DNA of 64,000 nucleotides from Crocinitomicaceae bacterium (GCA_021325675.1 JAJTCM010000003.1:310001-374000); one strand, 5' to 3'; shown: positions 8,674-17,596, numbered from the stretch's first letter. Notes: generated by a model not told the origin, from the letters alone. Made by a program: numbers and translations.

Positions 8674-10272
8674 ATGTCAGAAGAACAAAGAAAGATTTTA
8701 GAAGGTAAGTTATGGGAAATAGCCAATTTATTACGTGGCAAAATTAACCCTGACGATTACCGTGATTACATTTTAGGTTTCATATTTTACAAATACCTTT
8801 CTGAAAAACAATTACTTTATGCGAACGAATTATTGGAAAGTGAGCCAGTAAAAGATTTTAAATTAGTTACAGATAAAGAAACCTTAGAGGCAATTAAAGA
8901 AGAGTCTTTATTAAAATTGGGATATTACCTAGAGCCTTCTCAATTGTTCTCCGTAATTGCTCACAAAGGAAGTAATTCAACTTCAGAAGATAGTGATGAG
9001 GATATTGAACAATTGGAAGAAGACAACTACATCATTGATGATTTAAAAGAAATCTTAAATCACATTGAGCAAAGTACCATGGGTACAGATTCCGAGGAAG
9101 ATTTTAATGCCTTGTTTGAAGATTTAGATTTGAATTCAACTAAATTAGGTCGAACGGTAAGTGCTCGTAACACGATCATTGTTAAAATCTTAAGAAAACT
9201 TGACAAGATCGATTTTAGATTAGAAGACATCGAATCTGATGTGTTAGGCGATGCGTATGAATATTTGATTGGAAAATTTGCTGCAGGTGCTGGTAAAGGC
9301 GCCGGAGAATTTTACACACCTCAACAAGTTTCTAAAATTTTGTCCAAAATTGTTACCACCGGAAAAGAGAAAATAAAATCCGTTTATGATCCAACATGTG
9401 GTTCAGGTTCCTTGTTATTGCGAGTTAAAAAAGAAGCTGATGTAAGTGAGTTTTACGGTCAAGAGTTGAACAGAACAACCTACAACTTGGCTCGTATGAA
9501 CATGATTTTGCACAATGTTCATTTCAGTGATTTCAATATCATTCATGAAGATACGTTGGAAAACCCCAAGCACTCTGAATTACGCTTTGAGGCAATTGTG
9601 GCAAATCCTCCATTTTCTGCTCATTGGAAGGGTGCAGATAATCCTTTGAATTACACGGACCCGAGATTTAGCCAGTTTGGGAAACTTGCACCAAAAACCA
9701 AAGCAGATTTTGCCTTTTTACAGCACATGCTGTATCAATTATCTGATAATGGAATTTTGGCAAGTATTTTTCCCCATGGTGTTTTGTTTAGAGGTTCTTC
9801 TGAAGGTGAAATTAGAAAATACATCATTTCCAATATGAATGCCTTAGATGCAGTTATTGGTTTACCTGCTAATATCTTTTTCGGAACTTCCATTCCAACC
9901 TGTATTTTGGTCTTAAAAAAATGTCGTAAAGCAGACGATAATATTGTTTTCATTGATGCTAGTGGTGAGGGGAATTTCAAAAAAGAAGGCAATCAAAATG
10001 TGTTGGAAGACAAAGATGTTGTTAAAATTGTAAATACCTACAGAAATCGTGAAACACATGAGAAATACAGTCGTGCTGTATCCTTGAAAGAAATTGAGGA
10101 GAATGATTATAACTTAAACATCCCACGTTATGTAGATACGTTTCAAGAAGAGGAAAATATTGATATTAGTCTTTTGTCTCAGGAATTGAAACAAATTGAA
10201 AAAGATTTAACAGCATCAAAATCTGTGATAGGATCTTTTTGCGAAGAATTAAAAATTGATACACCGTTTTGA
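8674..10272 (+). CDS. hsdM: Type I restriction-modification DNA methyltransferase subunit HsdM
   Basis: This 532-residue protein is the N6-adenine methyltransferase subunit of a type I restriction system. The N-terminal helical domain (1-150) precedes the characteristic GEFYTP motif (211-216), SAM-binding motif I DPTCGSGS (239-246) and catalytic motif IV NPPF (311-314). Length is normal for the family. With HsdS it modifies a bipartite recognition sequence, and with HsdR it forms the restriction complex. It begins a plus-strand operon of defence genes; the stop overlaps the region of the hsdS start. Base composition is more AT-rich than the core genes in the window, which suggests horizontal acquisition. 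Confidence 0.97.
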   Translation: MSEEQRKILEGKLWEIANLLRGKINPDDYRDYILGFIFYKYLSEKQLLYANELLESEPVKDFKLVTDKETLEAIKEESLLKLGYYLEPSQLFSVIAHKGSNSTSEDSDEDIEQLEEDNYIIDDLKEILNHIEQSTMGTDSEEDFNALFEDLDLNSTKLGRTVSARNTIIVKILRKLDKIDFRLEDIESDVLGDAYEYLIGKFAAGAGKGAGEFYTPQQVSKILSKIVTTGKEKIKSVYDPTCGSGSLLLRVKKEADVSEFYGQELNRTTYNLARMNMILHNVHFSDFNIIHEDTLENPKHSELRFEAIVANPPFSAHWKGADNPLNYTDPRFSQFGKLAPKTKADFAFLQHMLYQLSDNGILASIFPHGVLFRGSSEGEIRKYIISNMNALDAVIGLPANIFFGTSIPTCILVLKKCRKADDNIVFIDASGEGNFKKEGNQNVLEDKDVVKIVNTYRNRETHEKYSRAVSLKEIEENDYNLNIPRYVDTFQEEENIDISLLSQELKQIEKDLTASKSVIGSFCEELKIDTPF

Positions 10273-10274
10273 AT

Positions 10275-11450
10275 ATGAAATTGAAAGAAAATAAACCACT
10301 ATTACGTTTTCCTGAATTTGATTCAGAATGGTTTGAAAAGTCCTTCTCCGATTTATTCACATTTAAGAATGGTGTTAATGCTACTAAAGAACAATATGGG
10401 TCAGGTTATAAGTTTATCAATGTGCTTGATATAATTAGAAATGATTTTATAACTCATGATAAAATTATTGGTGAGGTTAGCATATCGGAAGATGAGTTTC
10501 AAAATAATATTGTTGAATATGGTGATATATTATTTCAAAGAAGTTCCGAGACACGCGAAGAGGTTGGCCAATCAAATGTATATTTAGATTCACAAAAACC
10601 TGCAACCTTTGGGGGCTTTGTTATTAGAGGTAAAAAGAAAGATGATTATCATCCCGAATTTATCAATTACCTCTTAAAAACAAGTTCAGTAAGAAAGGAC
10701 ATAACATCGAAAAGTGGCGGTAGTACTAGATATAATATCGGTCAAGAAACGCTAAGTACTATAGTGATTCATTCAACCCAAATTGAAGAACAAATAAAAA
10801 TAGCTTCTTTTCTCACAGCAATCGAAAATCATTTGAACATACTTGAGAAAAAGAAAAAAGCCTTAGAAAAATACAAAAAGGGAGTGATGAAAAAAATCTT
10901 TGATCGTGAAATACGTTTTAAAGATGAAAATGGGAATGAGTTTCCGGAGTGGGAGGAGAAAAGTTTGTTTGATATATGCACAAAAAAATCATCAAATATA
11001 TCAGCTAACTCATTATCAGTTACAAGTGGTGATTATAAAATATATGGAGCAAATGGATTTCTTCAATATGTAGATTTTTATGAGGAAAATGATGCTTATA
11101 TCTCAATTGTTAAAGATGGTGCTGGAGTTGGAAGAATATTGCTTTGTGAAGCAAAATCATCTGTACTTGGCACTTTAGAGATCTTAAAAATTAAAGAGAA
11201 TACTAATCTACCTTTTTTATATTACTTAATTTCAAATATTAATTTTAGTAAGTACGTAACAGGTAGTACTATTCCACATATTTATTTTAAGGATTATTCA
11301 ACAGAAAAAATTAATATTCCAAGTCTTCCCGAACAAGAAAAAATAGGAGCATTTTTGCTGTTTTTGGATAATGATTTAGCGCAAATTCAAAATCAAATTG
11401 AAAAAATGATTTTTTGGAAAAAGGGTTTATTACAAAATATGTTTGTTTAA
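10275..11450 (+). CDS. hsdS: Type I restriction-modification specificity subunit HsdS
   Basis: About 391 residues with two target-recognition domains separated by conserved helical spacers. TRD1 starts at LLRFPEFDSEW and the first spacer contains 'EKKKKALEKYKKGVMKKIF'. TRD2 starts after 'FPEWEEKSLFDICTKKSS', and the second spacer ends with 'MIFWKKGLLQNMF'. The half-conserved PEF/PEW segments opening each TRD are typical. I place the start at the ATG at 10275; a TTG at 10269 overlapping the hsdM stop is an alternative. The subunit determines the DNA sequence bound by HsdM and HsdR. The two TRDs are unlike each other, so the target should be asymmetric. Confidence 0.95.
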   Translation: MKLKENKPLLRFPEFDSEWFEKSFSDLFTFKNGVNATKEQYGSGYKFINVLDIIRNDFITHDKIIGEVSISEDEFQNNIVEYGDILFQRSSETREEVGQSNVYLDSQKPATFGGFVIRGKKKDDYHPEFINYLLKTSSVRKDITSKSGGSTRYNIGQETLSTIVIHSTQIEEQIKIASFLTAIENHLNILEKKKKALEKYKKGVMKKIFDREIRFKDENGNEFPEWEEKSLFDICTKKSSNISANSLSVTSGDYKIYGANGFLQYVDFYEENDAYISIVKDGAGVGRILLCEAKSSVLGTLEILKIKENTNLPFLYYLISNINFSKYVTGSTIPHIYFKDYSTEKINIPSLPEQEKIGAFLLFLDNDLAQIQNQIEKMIFWKKGLLQNMFV

Positions 11451-11453
11451 AAA

Positions 11454-12464
11454 ATGGAAAAAACTAAAGCAATAATATTAGGAAACCGTTCAAAGCATTC
11501 TCATTTTGAAGAGTATTTCAAGATTATTGATATCATTGAGCAACACGAAAATACAAACCCAGATATATGTATAGAAAGTTGTAAAGCATTGATTGAAGGT
11601 GTATCAAAGACAATATTAGTTAACCTAGATTCTACAAGAACTAAAGAAATTATTGATAAAGAAGATTTACCTAAACTTTTCAGTTCACTCTCCACTATTT
11701 TAGGTGAAAAATGTGAAGATATAGAAGGGGATTTTATTTCCAGATTTGGACAGATTGTTAAAACTATTGGGGAAATACGAAACAAAAGGAGTGATATTTC
11801 TCATGGACGCATGGCGCCTAAATTTGTATATAGTTCAGCTAAATTTTCTTCCACTGTCAAACAAATGACAGATTCGATTTTAGAATATATTTTAACCCAT
11901 TATTTTAGTTTAGAATTTCCTGCAGAAGAATCAAATTTAAAATATTATTTAGAAGATTTAGAGGACTACAATAATTGGTTGGATGAAAGTGTTGACTTTC
12001 CAATCAAAAAGGCACGTTATAGCAAGGTTTTATATGACACGGATTATGATGAATATGAAACTCGATATTATGATGACTTTTTGAAAGAAAAAGAAGTTGG
12101 GGAGGAAGTGGAAGGTAAGGAAGACGTCGCAATTGAAGGTGAAAATGGATTAACTATTCAAGAAAAAATCAAGCAAATTATTCTTGACGGAGCAGAAAAA
12201 TTAAGCAAGACAAATTTTGATGCAGAGCAAAGAGTTGGAGAGCTCTTAAAAGAATTTGCTCAAAAATGGAAATTAGATTTTGACGATTTGGAAGAATTAT
12301 ACAACGACTATTATTTCTCTGAAAAGCCACCATTACGTGATGAAATTGTTAACATCATGGTTACAAAACCTGAAAATTTAAAAGAACGAATTGAAATTGT
12401 TCCAATAATAATTAAAGAATTTCTGGAATTAGCGGAAAGATTAAATATTCTTAGAATTAAATGA
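11454..12464 (+). CDS. Abortive-infection-like HEPN-type protein with HsdR-like C-terminal domain
   Basis: A 336-residue protein starting 3 bp after hsdS. Residues of about 25-150 resemble the Abi_C-type domain, with 'SCKALIEGVSKTIL' and an R-x4-H motif in 'RNKRSDISHGRM' (R112, H117) as found in HEPN ribonucleases. The middle (160-230) is acidic. Residues of about 235-330 match the C-terminal helical domain of the HsdR encoded downstream: here EKPPLRDEIVNIMV..KPENLKER, there GKIPLRDEIIAMM..RPSLKER. In HsdR this region sits beside the methyltransferase core. Docking of an RNase-like effector on the HsdMS complex is my inference. The stop overlaps the next start (ATGA). Confidence 0.85.
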   Translation: MEKTKAIILGNRSKHSHFEEYFKIIDIIEQHENTNPDICIESCKALIEGVSKTILVNLDSTRTKEIIDKEDLPKLFSSLSTILGEKCEDIEGDFISRFGQIVKTIGEIRNKRSDISHGRMAPKFVYSSAKFSSTVKQMTDSILEYILTHYFSLEFPAEESNLKYYLEDLEDYNNWLDESVDFPIKKARYSKVLYDTDYDEYETRYYDDFLKEKEVGEEVEGKEDVAIEGENGLTIQEKIKQIILDGAEKLSKTNFDAEQRVGELLKEFAQKWKLDFDDLEELYNDYYFSEKPPLRDEIVNIMVTKPENLKERIEIVPIIIKEFLELAERLNILRIK

Positions 12465-13480
12465 CGAAAGAACAACTCAAACATATACTGCTTGATAATA
12501 TACCTTTGCTGGAAAATGACAAGCTTTGGCTAAAAGAGGTATGGAATTTTGTTGCTTTGGAATGTACTTTTCCTGTGTATGCTGATATTCGAAAAATAAC
12601 TGTTCCACAAACGACAGCAGCATACAATCCCAGGATAGTTGACAAACGTTATTTTATTAATCAGGATCAGGTGAGTATCAGTTTTTTGGGTGTTTTTGTT
12701 GTTGATCCTTACAATATCATTTTTGAATACGGTAGAAGACTCATTTTAGAGGTCAAAAAACAACTTTTAGAGGATGCTGATAAAGTAGAATTTGAGATCA
12801 AAGATTTGGCTTTGAGTTTAAATGTTGATTATCATCAGTTGAGACTGACCTTTCACCTTTTTTCTGACTTTTTTAGTATGCGGAGCGCTTCATCTTCAAG
12901 AACTATAGATAACAAAATAGGAATGGAGTATTTTACCGTTGATTCTGATTCATCTAAAGACTTTTATTTCCATTTCAATTCTCTGGAAGAAAGTATAGGA
13001 AATCTGTTCAAAACTATGTTTGAGGAACCTAAACAAATGGCTATTTTAGGGATGTCAACCAAATTAAATATTCAAACTTCAGGTTTCATCGACCCGGTCC
13101 GCTTTCAGTCTTTAAATAGTTTAAGTCATCCTGAATATGATCTGATTAAGTTGATTCAATTGTGCAGGGAAATTGAATTTTCATTCGTCAATAGCAATTA
13201 TTACGCAACTGCTTTACTACTGCGGGCAGCCATTGATCATATACCACCTATTTTTAATTGCAGAACATTTAACGAAGTTACAAATAATTATACGGCAACA
13301 GGCAATGAACGAAGTTTCAAAAAGGCGATGCAACATCTGAATGAAAGCCTGCGTTCCGTTGGTGACAGTTCAATTCACTCCCAAGTTCGAAAAAAAGAAA
13401 TTTTGCCAACTGCAACTCAGGTCAATTTCAGCCAGGATTTTGATACTTTATTATCTGAAATTGTCCGAATTCTAAAATGA
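12461..13480 (+). CDS. Hypothetical protein of the type I RM operon, possible HEPN-like C-terminal domain
   Basis: 339 residues, coupled to the previous gene by an ATGA overlap. No signal peptide or membrane span. The N-terminal half has no recognisable motif. The C-terminal part (about 230-339) is helical, with 'YYATALLLRAAIDHIPPIF' followed by 'SIHSQVRKKEILPT' and a final amphipathic helix. This resembles all-helical C-terminal modules seen in several uncharacterised defence-associated proteins, perhaps HEPN/DUF4145-like, but I cannot name a family. Its position between hsdS and hsdR suggests an accessory role in the RM locus or in sensing its failure. No function is claimed. Confidence 0.75.
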   Translation: MTKEQLKHILLDNIPLLENDKLWLKEVWNFVALECTFPVYADIRKITVPQTTAAYNPRIVDKRYFINQDQVSISFLGVFVVDPYNIIFEYGRRLILEVKKQLLEDADKVEFEIKDLALSLNVDYHQLRLTFHLFSDFFSMRSASSSRTIDNKIGMEYFTVDSDSSKDFYFHFNSLEESIGNLFKTMFEEPKQMAILGMSTKLNIQTSGFIDPVRFQSLNSLSHPEYDLIKLIQLCREIEFSFVNSNYYATALLLRAAIDHIPPIFNCRTFNEVTNNYTATGNERSFKKAMQHLNESLRSVGDSSIHSQVRKKEILPTATQVNFSQDFDTLLSEIVRILK

Positions 13481-13508
13481 AAAATTAATTTAAGTAAAGC
13501 ATAAATAA

Positions 13509-13613
13509 ATGACCTCTCAACCTGAACAAATATTAGAAAATAATTTGCAAAAAAGCTTAGTAAACAAAGGCTTTGAAGCGCTACGACTGTTAAAAACAGA
13601 AAAAGAATGTTAA
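13509..13613 (+). pseudogene. Fossil of an hsdR 5' end (34 codons)
   Basis: ATG at 13509 opens 34 codons, MTSQPEQILENN..., ending at TAA 13611-13613. The first 13 codons are nearly the same as the start of hsdR at 14726 (MTTQPEQILENN); a 26-bp stretch is identical at the DNA level. After that the two diverge. This looks like the original or a previous hsdR start left behind when the small RNA and abiF module entered the operon. It could also be a short translated leader, but the match to hsdR makes a remnant likelier. Confidence 0.75.
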
Positions 13614-13617
13614 TAAC

Positions 13618-13649
13618 TTTGTATATGTATCAAAATAATTTTACCTTTG
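13618..13649 (+). promoter_or_regulatory. Bacteroidetes-type promoter for the abiF-associated RNA
   Basis: TTTG at 13618-13621, a 20-bp spacer, then TACCTTTG at 13642-13649. This matches the -33 TTTG / -7 TAnnTTTG consensus of the Bacteroidetes primary sigma factor with ideal spacing. Transcription should start around 13654-13657, inside the operon and upstream of the structured RNA. Confidence 0.85.
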
Positions 13650-13654
13650 CGCCG

Positions 13655-13770
13655 TTCTTTAAGAGAATGCAGGAAGAAAAATCCTGTTCATACGTAGCCA
13701 GTTCTTCAACTCATCATAATACACCTCCCATGCCTCTCTCTGAAGCACACTTGGGAGGTCTTTTCTTTTT
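13655..13770 (+). ncRNA. Structured small RNA upstream of abiF (putative RNA antitoxin)
   Basis: About 115 nt lie between a consensus promoter and an intrinsic terminator, with no convincing open frame. A first hairpin has CAGGA (13670-13674) paired with TCCTG (13682-13686). A single-stranded middle part follows (about 13690-13722), and the terminator hairpin is at 13723-13759. The RNA ends 6 nt before the abiF start codon. AbiF-family HEPN genes are known to be stably associated with a conserved upstream ncRNA that acts as antitoxin, and the family has been proposed as ancestor of Cas13. Assignment of this RNA to that class is inferred from position and layout. Confidence 0.8.
13723..13770 (+). 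terminator. Intrinsic terminator ending the abiF-associated RNA
   Basis: ACCTCCCA (13723-13730) pairs perfectly with TGGGAGGT (13752-13759), with an inner TGC/GCA pairing, followed by CTTTTCTTTTT (13760-13770). It lies between the operon's upstream genes and abiF-hsdR, so expression of abiF and hsdR needs read-through or another promoter. Confidence 0.85.
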
Positions 13771-13776
13771 AGGGCT

Positions 13777-14724
13777 ATGAGTAAGAAAAATTACAACAAA
13801 ACGCCCCTCTCTTTTACAGACCAATTGCTTTTACTTAAAAGCAGAGGTTTAAAGGTAGAAGATGAACCCAAAGCAGAGACTTATCTGAAAGAAATCAGCT
13901 ATTATCGTTTAAGTGCTTATTTTTTACCTTATCAGCAAACAAAAGACGTTTTTAATCCCGGAACAACCTTCAAGCAAATCATTAGCACCTATTCATTTGA
14001 TAGGGAACTAAGATTGTTAGTTTTTGATTGCATCGAACGTATTGAAATAGCCATTCGTACACAAATAGTTTACTCTATGGCCTTGCATTACAATGATTCA
14101 CATTGGCAAGATAACAAAAGTTTATTCGTAACTCCTTACTACAATAAAATAGGAACTTTAGTTGACCCTTTTTCAGATCTACAGGGGATCATTTCAAGAG
14201 CAAAAACGGCACGTACACCTGAAGTATTTATCAAACATTATACAGAGAATTACAATTCACCGGCAAATCCACCTTCCTGGATGTGTCTGGAACTTTTTAC
14301 AATTGGTGAATTGTCACATTTATATCGTGGCTTAAAGGAAAAGCCTGATAAAAAAAGGATTGCAGATTTTTTTGATGTCCATCCAACAGTCTTTGCCTCT
14401 TGGCTGCATACGCTTACTTATGTAAGGAATATTTGTGCGCATCATTCCCGTCTCTGGAACCGTGATTTAGCCATTGAACCGGAAAAGCTTTTAAAACCAA
14501 AAGGAAAATGGGTTTCAAACTCTTTTGAAAACAACAAAAGAATGTTCTATTTCATTTGTATTCTCAAGTACTTGCTGTTAAGAGCAAATCCAAATAATAG
14601 TTTGAAAGACAAGTTAGAAAACTTATTCAATAAATATCCATCCATTCCAATTCAATTTATTGGCATTCCCTCCGACGGAAAAGGCAATATGCTTGATTGG
14701 AAATCTGAACCACTATGGAATTAA
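13777..14724 (+). CDS. abiF: AbiF / Abi_2-family HEPN toxin-like protein
   Basis: A 315-residue protein of the Abi_2 family (AbiD/AbiF group). Visible hallmarks are the N-terminal 'FTDQLLLLKSRGL' segment, 'ISYYRLSAYFLPY', 'FDRELRLLVFDCIERIEIAI' with R94, and the C-terminal HEPN motif R217-NICA-H222 in 'VRNICAHHSRLWNR'. HEPN proteins of this type act on RNA and arrest growth during phage infection. The gene starts 6 nt after the terminator of a structured RNA and ends 1 nt before the hsdR start codon, so it sits nested inside the type I RM operon. Role as the toxin of an RNA-controlled toxin-antitoxin module is inferred from the family. Confidence 0.92.
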   Translation: MSKKNYNKTPLSFTDQLLLLKSRGLKVEDEPKAETYLKEISYYRLSAYFLPYQQTKDVFNPGTTFKQIISTYSFDRELRLLVFDCIERIEIAIRTQIVYSMALHYNDSHWQDNKSLFVTPYYNKIGTLVDPFSDLQGIISRAKTARTPEVFIKHYTENYNSPANPPSWMCLELFTIGELSHLYRGLKEKPDKKRIADFFDVHPTVFASWLHTLTYVRNICAHHSRLWNRDLAIEPEKLLKPKGKWVSNSFENNKRMFYFICILKYLLLRANPNNSLKDKLENLFNKYPSIPIQFIGIPSDGKGNMLDWKSEPLWN

Positions 14725-14725
14725 T

Positions 14726-17596
14726 ATGACCACACAGCCTGAACAAATATTAGAAAATAATTTAGTAATTCAATTGCAACAATTGGGTTATGAAAAAGTT
14801 GTTATCCAGGATGAAAACGCATTATTGGGAAATCTCAAAACCCAACTGGAGAAGCATAACAAAGTTTCTCTTTCAGCTAACGAGTTTAAGCAAATTTTAA
14901 ATTTTATCAATAAAGGGAATATTTACGAACGAGCTAAAATATTAAGGGATAGGGTTCCCTACACAAATGATAAAGGAGTAGGTAAAACTATAGAATTGAT
15001 CAACCAAACGCATTGGTGTCAAAATGAATTCCAGGTCACCCAGCAGATCTCCATGGATGGTTCCTACAAAAACCGCTATGACGTCACTATTTTAATCAAT
15101 GGTTTACCCTTAGTGCAAATTGAATTGAAGCGCAGGGGTCTGGAACTCAAAGAAGCATTTAATCAAACCAATCGCTACGAACGTCATTCATATGGGACTG
15201 GTCATGGACTTTTTCAATTCATACAGGTTTTTGTTATCAGCAATGGAGTTAACACCAAATATTATGCAAACAGTCCCATCAAAGCACGTTCCTTTAAACA
15301 AACTTTTTACTGGACGGATATTAAGAACAAACTCATTACCCAGCTTTCTGATTTTTCCCAGGTATTCCTGGAACCCTGCCATATCTCCAAAATGATCACA
15401 AAATATGTCGTGATCAATGAATCACAAAAAATATTGATGGTACTTCGTCCGTATCAATTTTATGCCACCGAAGCCATTATTGAACGTGTCAAAACAACCA
15501 CAAAATTTGGTTACATCTGGCACACCACAGGTTCAGGGAAAACATTAACCTCTTTTAAAACGGCTCAAATCTTATGTAATTTACCGAAAGTTCATAAAGT
15601 TGTTTTTGTTGTTGACAGGAAAGACCTGGATTACCAAACTACCAAAGAGTTCAACAGTTTTAGCAAAGGAAGTATTGACGGCACAAACAATACCAATACC
15701 TTAGTTAAACAGTTAGCCGGAGACAATCCTTTAGTGGTCACGACCATTCAAAAATTAAATACGGCAATTAGTAAAGCTCGTTATTTGAATGAAATGTCTG
15801 GTTTACAAAACAAACGGATCATCTTTATTTTTGACGAATGCCACCGGAGCCAGTTCGGGAAAACGCATGATGGGATTAAAAAATTCTTTCCTAATTCTCA
15901 GATGTTTGGTTTCACCGGAACACCGATATTTGAACAAAATGCAGGGTCCAACGAATATGGCAAACGAACAACTTCCATGTTATTCGAAGAATGTTTGCAC
16001 AAATATGTTATTACCGATGCTATTAGGGATGAAAATGTTTTAAAATTCTCTATCGAATACATCAGCACATTCAAGAAAAAAGACCATATCATTGATATCA
16101 ATGTGGAGGATATTGACGAAATGGAAGTCATGAATGCTCCGCAAAGATTAAACAGCATTGTGGATTACATCATTGCAAATCATGGTCGAAAAACTCATAA
16201 CAGAGAATTTACATCTATTTTTTGCGTTTCAAGTGTTCAAACACTCATTGAATATTATAAGCTATTTCAACAAGCAAAAAAAGACGGCCGTCATCATTTA
16301 AATATTGCAACAATCTTTTCTTATCAAGCAAACGAAGACGACCAGGATGCCCTGGGTTTTGTTGATGATGAATTCCTCGAGGAGGACGAAGAGGTTTTAG
16401 GTTTAGCTGCTGAACAACCTGCGGAAATTTATGGTTCTTTGCATTCAAGAGATCATTTAGAAAATTTCATTGGAGATTATAATAAAACATTTTCCACGAA
16501 TTTCACAACGAAGGATAGCCAATCTTTTTACAATTATTACAATGATATTGCCTCCCGTGTAAAGCATAAACAAATTGATGTTTTGTTAGTTGTGAATATG
16601 TTTCTGACTGGATTTGATAGTAAATACCTCAATACACTTTACGTTGATAAAAACCTGAAACACCATGGTTTAATTCAAGCTTTTTCCCGTACAAACCGGA
16701 TCTTAAATGAATTAAAATCCCAGGGAAATATTGTTTGCTTCAGAAACCTGAAAGAGGCAACTGATAAGGCAATTGAATTGTTTGCTAATATTTCAGCTAC
16801 AGAAGAAATCATCTTAAAGCCTTATGATGACTATGTAAACCAATTCAATCAGGCTTTTATTCAACTCATTCAGTTGACGCCTACGGTAAATAGTGTCAAT
16901 GATTTACGAAACGAGGAAGAAGAATTTAAATTCATTCAATTTTTTCGTGCACTAATGCGTATCAAGAATGTCTTGTCCACTTTTACAGAATTTAAGTTTG
17001 AGGATCTTTCCATGAGTGAGCAATCTTTTGAAGACTATAAAAGCAAGTATTTAGATCTCTACGATAAAACAAAAACATACAATCAAAAAGAAAAAGTTTC
17101 CATTTTAAATGATATTGATTTTGAATTGGAACTTATTCACCGTGATGAAATTAATGTAAGTTATATTCTGAAATTGCTGGCCAAATTGAAAGATTCAGCT
17201 ATCGAGGAACAGGAGAAACAAAAAAAGAAAATTGCAGATATCCTGACCGGAGATACACGTTTGAGAAGTAAAAAAGAGTTGATTGAAAAATTTATCCGGG
17301 AGAATTTACCTGCTATTGAGGATTCAGATAATATACCTGAAGCATTTGAGCTTTTTTGGATCAACGAACGTATTGCTGCCTTGAAACAAATAAGCCTGGA
17401 AGAAAATCTTGATCTTGAAAAACTGGAATCAGCTATCGGAAATTTTATGTTCTCAGGCAAAATTCCCCTTCGCGACGAAATTATTGCAATGATGAATGTA
17501 CGCCCCAGTTTGAAAGAAAGAGCAAGCTCTGCAGAGCGGATAACAAACCGAATCCTCTCATTTATAGAAACATTCATTAATGGAATCAGCAAATAA
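14726..17596 (+). CDS. hsdR: Type I restriction endonuclease subunit HsdR
   Basis: The 956-residue motor and nuclease subunit. I choose ATG 14726 (MTTQPEQILE), 1 nt after the abiF stop, over an upstream in-frame ATG inside abiF. The N-terminal nuclease has D119 and E133-x-K135 (QIELKRRG). The SF2 translocase has Walker A HTTGSGKT (266-273), box II DECH (370-373), 'GFTGTP' and the later 'MFLTGFDSKYLNTLYVD' and 'QAFSRTNRI' motifs. The C-terminal helical domain (about 850-956) includes GKIPLRDEI (911-919) and is echoed in the abortive-infection-like protein upstream. All catalytic motifs are intact, so the restriction system should be active. Confidence 0.97.
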   Translation: MTTQPEQILENNLVIQLQQLGYEKVVIQDENALLGNLKTQLEKHNKVSLSANEFKQILNFINKGNIYERAKILRDRVPYTNDKGVGKTIELINQTHWCQNEFQVTQQISMDGSYKNRYDVTILINGLPLVQIELKRRGLELKEAFNQTNRYERHSYGTGHGLFQFIQVFVISNGVNTKYYANSPIKARSFKQTFYWTDIKNKLITQLSDFSQVFLEPCHISKMITKYVVINESQKILMVLRPYQFYATEAIIERVKTTTKFGYIWHTTGSGKTLTSFKTAQILCNLPKVHKVVFVVDRKDLDYQTTKEFNSFSKGSIDGTNNTNTLVKQLAGDNPLVVTTIQKLNTAISKARYLNEMSGLQNKRIIFIFDECHRSQFGKTHDGIKKFFPNSQMFGFTGTPIFEQNAGSNEYGKRTTSMLFEECLHKYVITDAIRDENVLKFSIEYISTFKKKDHIIDINVEDIDEMEVMNAPQRLNSIVDYIIANHGRKTHNREFTSIFCVSSVQTLIEYYKLFQQAKKDGRHHLNIATIFSYQANEDDQDALGFVDDEFLEEDEEVLGLAAEQPAEIYGSLHSRDHLENFIGDYNKTFSTNFTTKDSQSFYNYYNDIASRVKHKQIDVLLVVNMFLTGFDSKYLNTLYVDKNLKHHGLIQAFSRTNRILNELKSQGNIVCFRNLKEATDKAIELFANISATEEIILKPYDDYVNQFNQAFIQLIQLTPTVNSVNDLRNEEEEFKFIQFFRALMRIKNVLSTFTEFKFEDLSMSEQSFEDYKSKYLDLYDKTKTYNQKEKVSILNDIDFELELIHRDEINVSYILKLLAKLKDSAIEEQEKQKKKIADILTGDTRLRSKKELIEKFIRENLPAIEDSDNIPEAFELFWINERIAALKQISLEENLDLEKLESAIGNFMFSGKIPLRDEIIAMMNVRPSLKERASSAERITNRILSFIETFINGISK

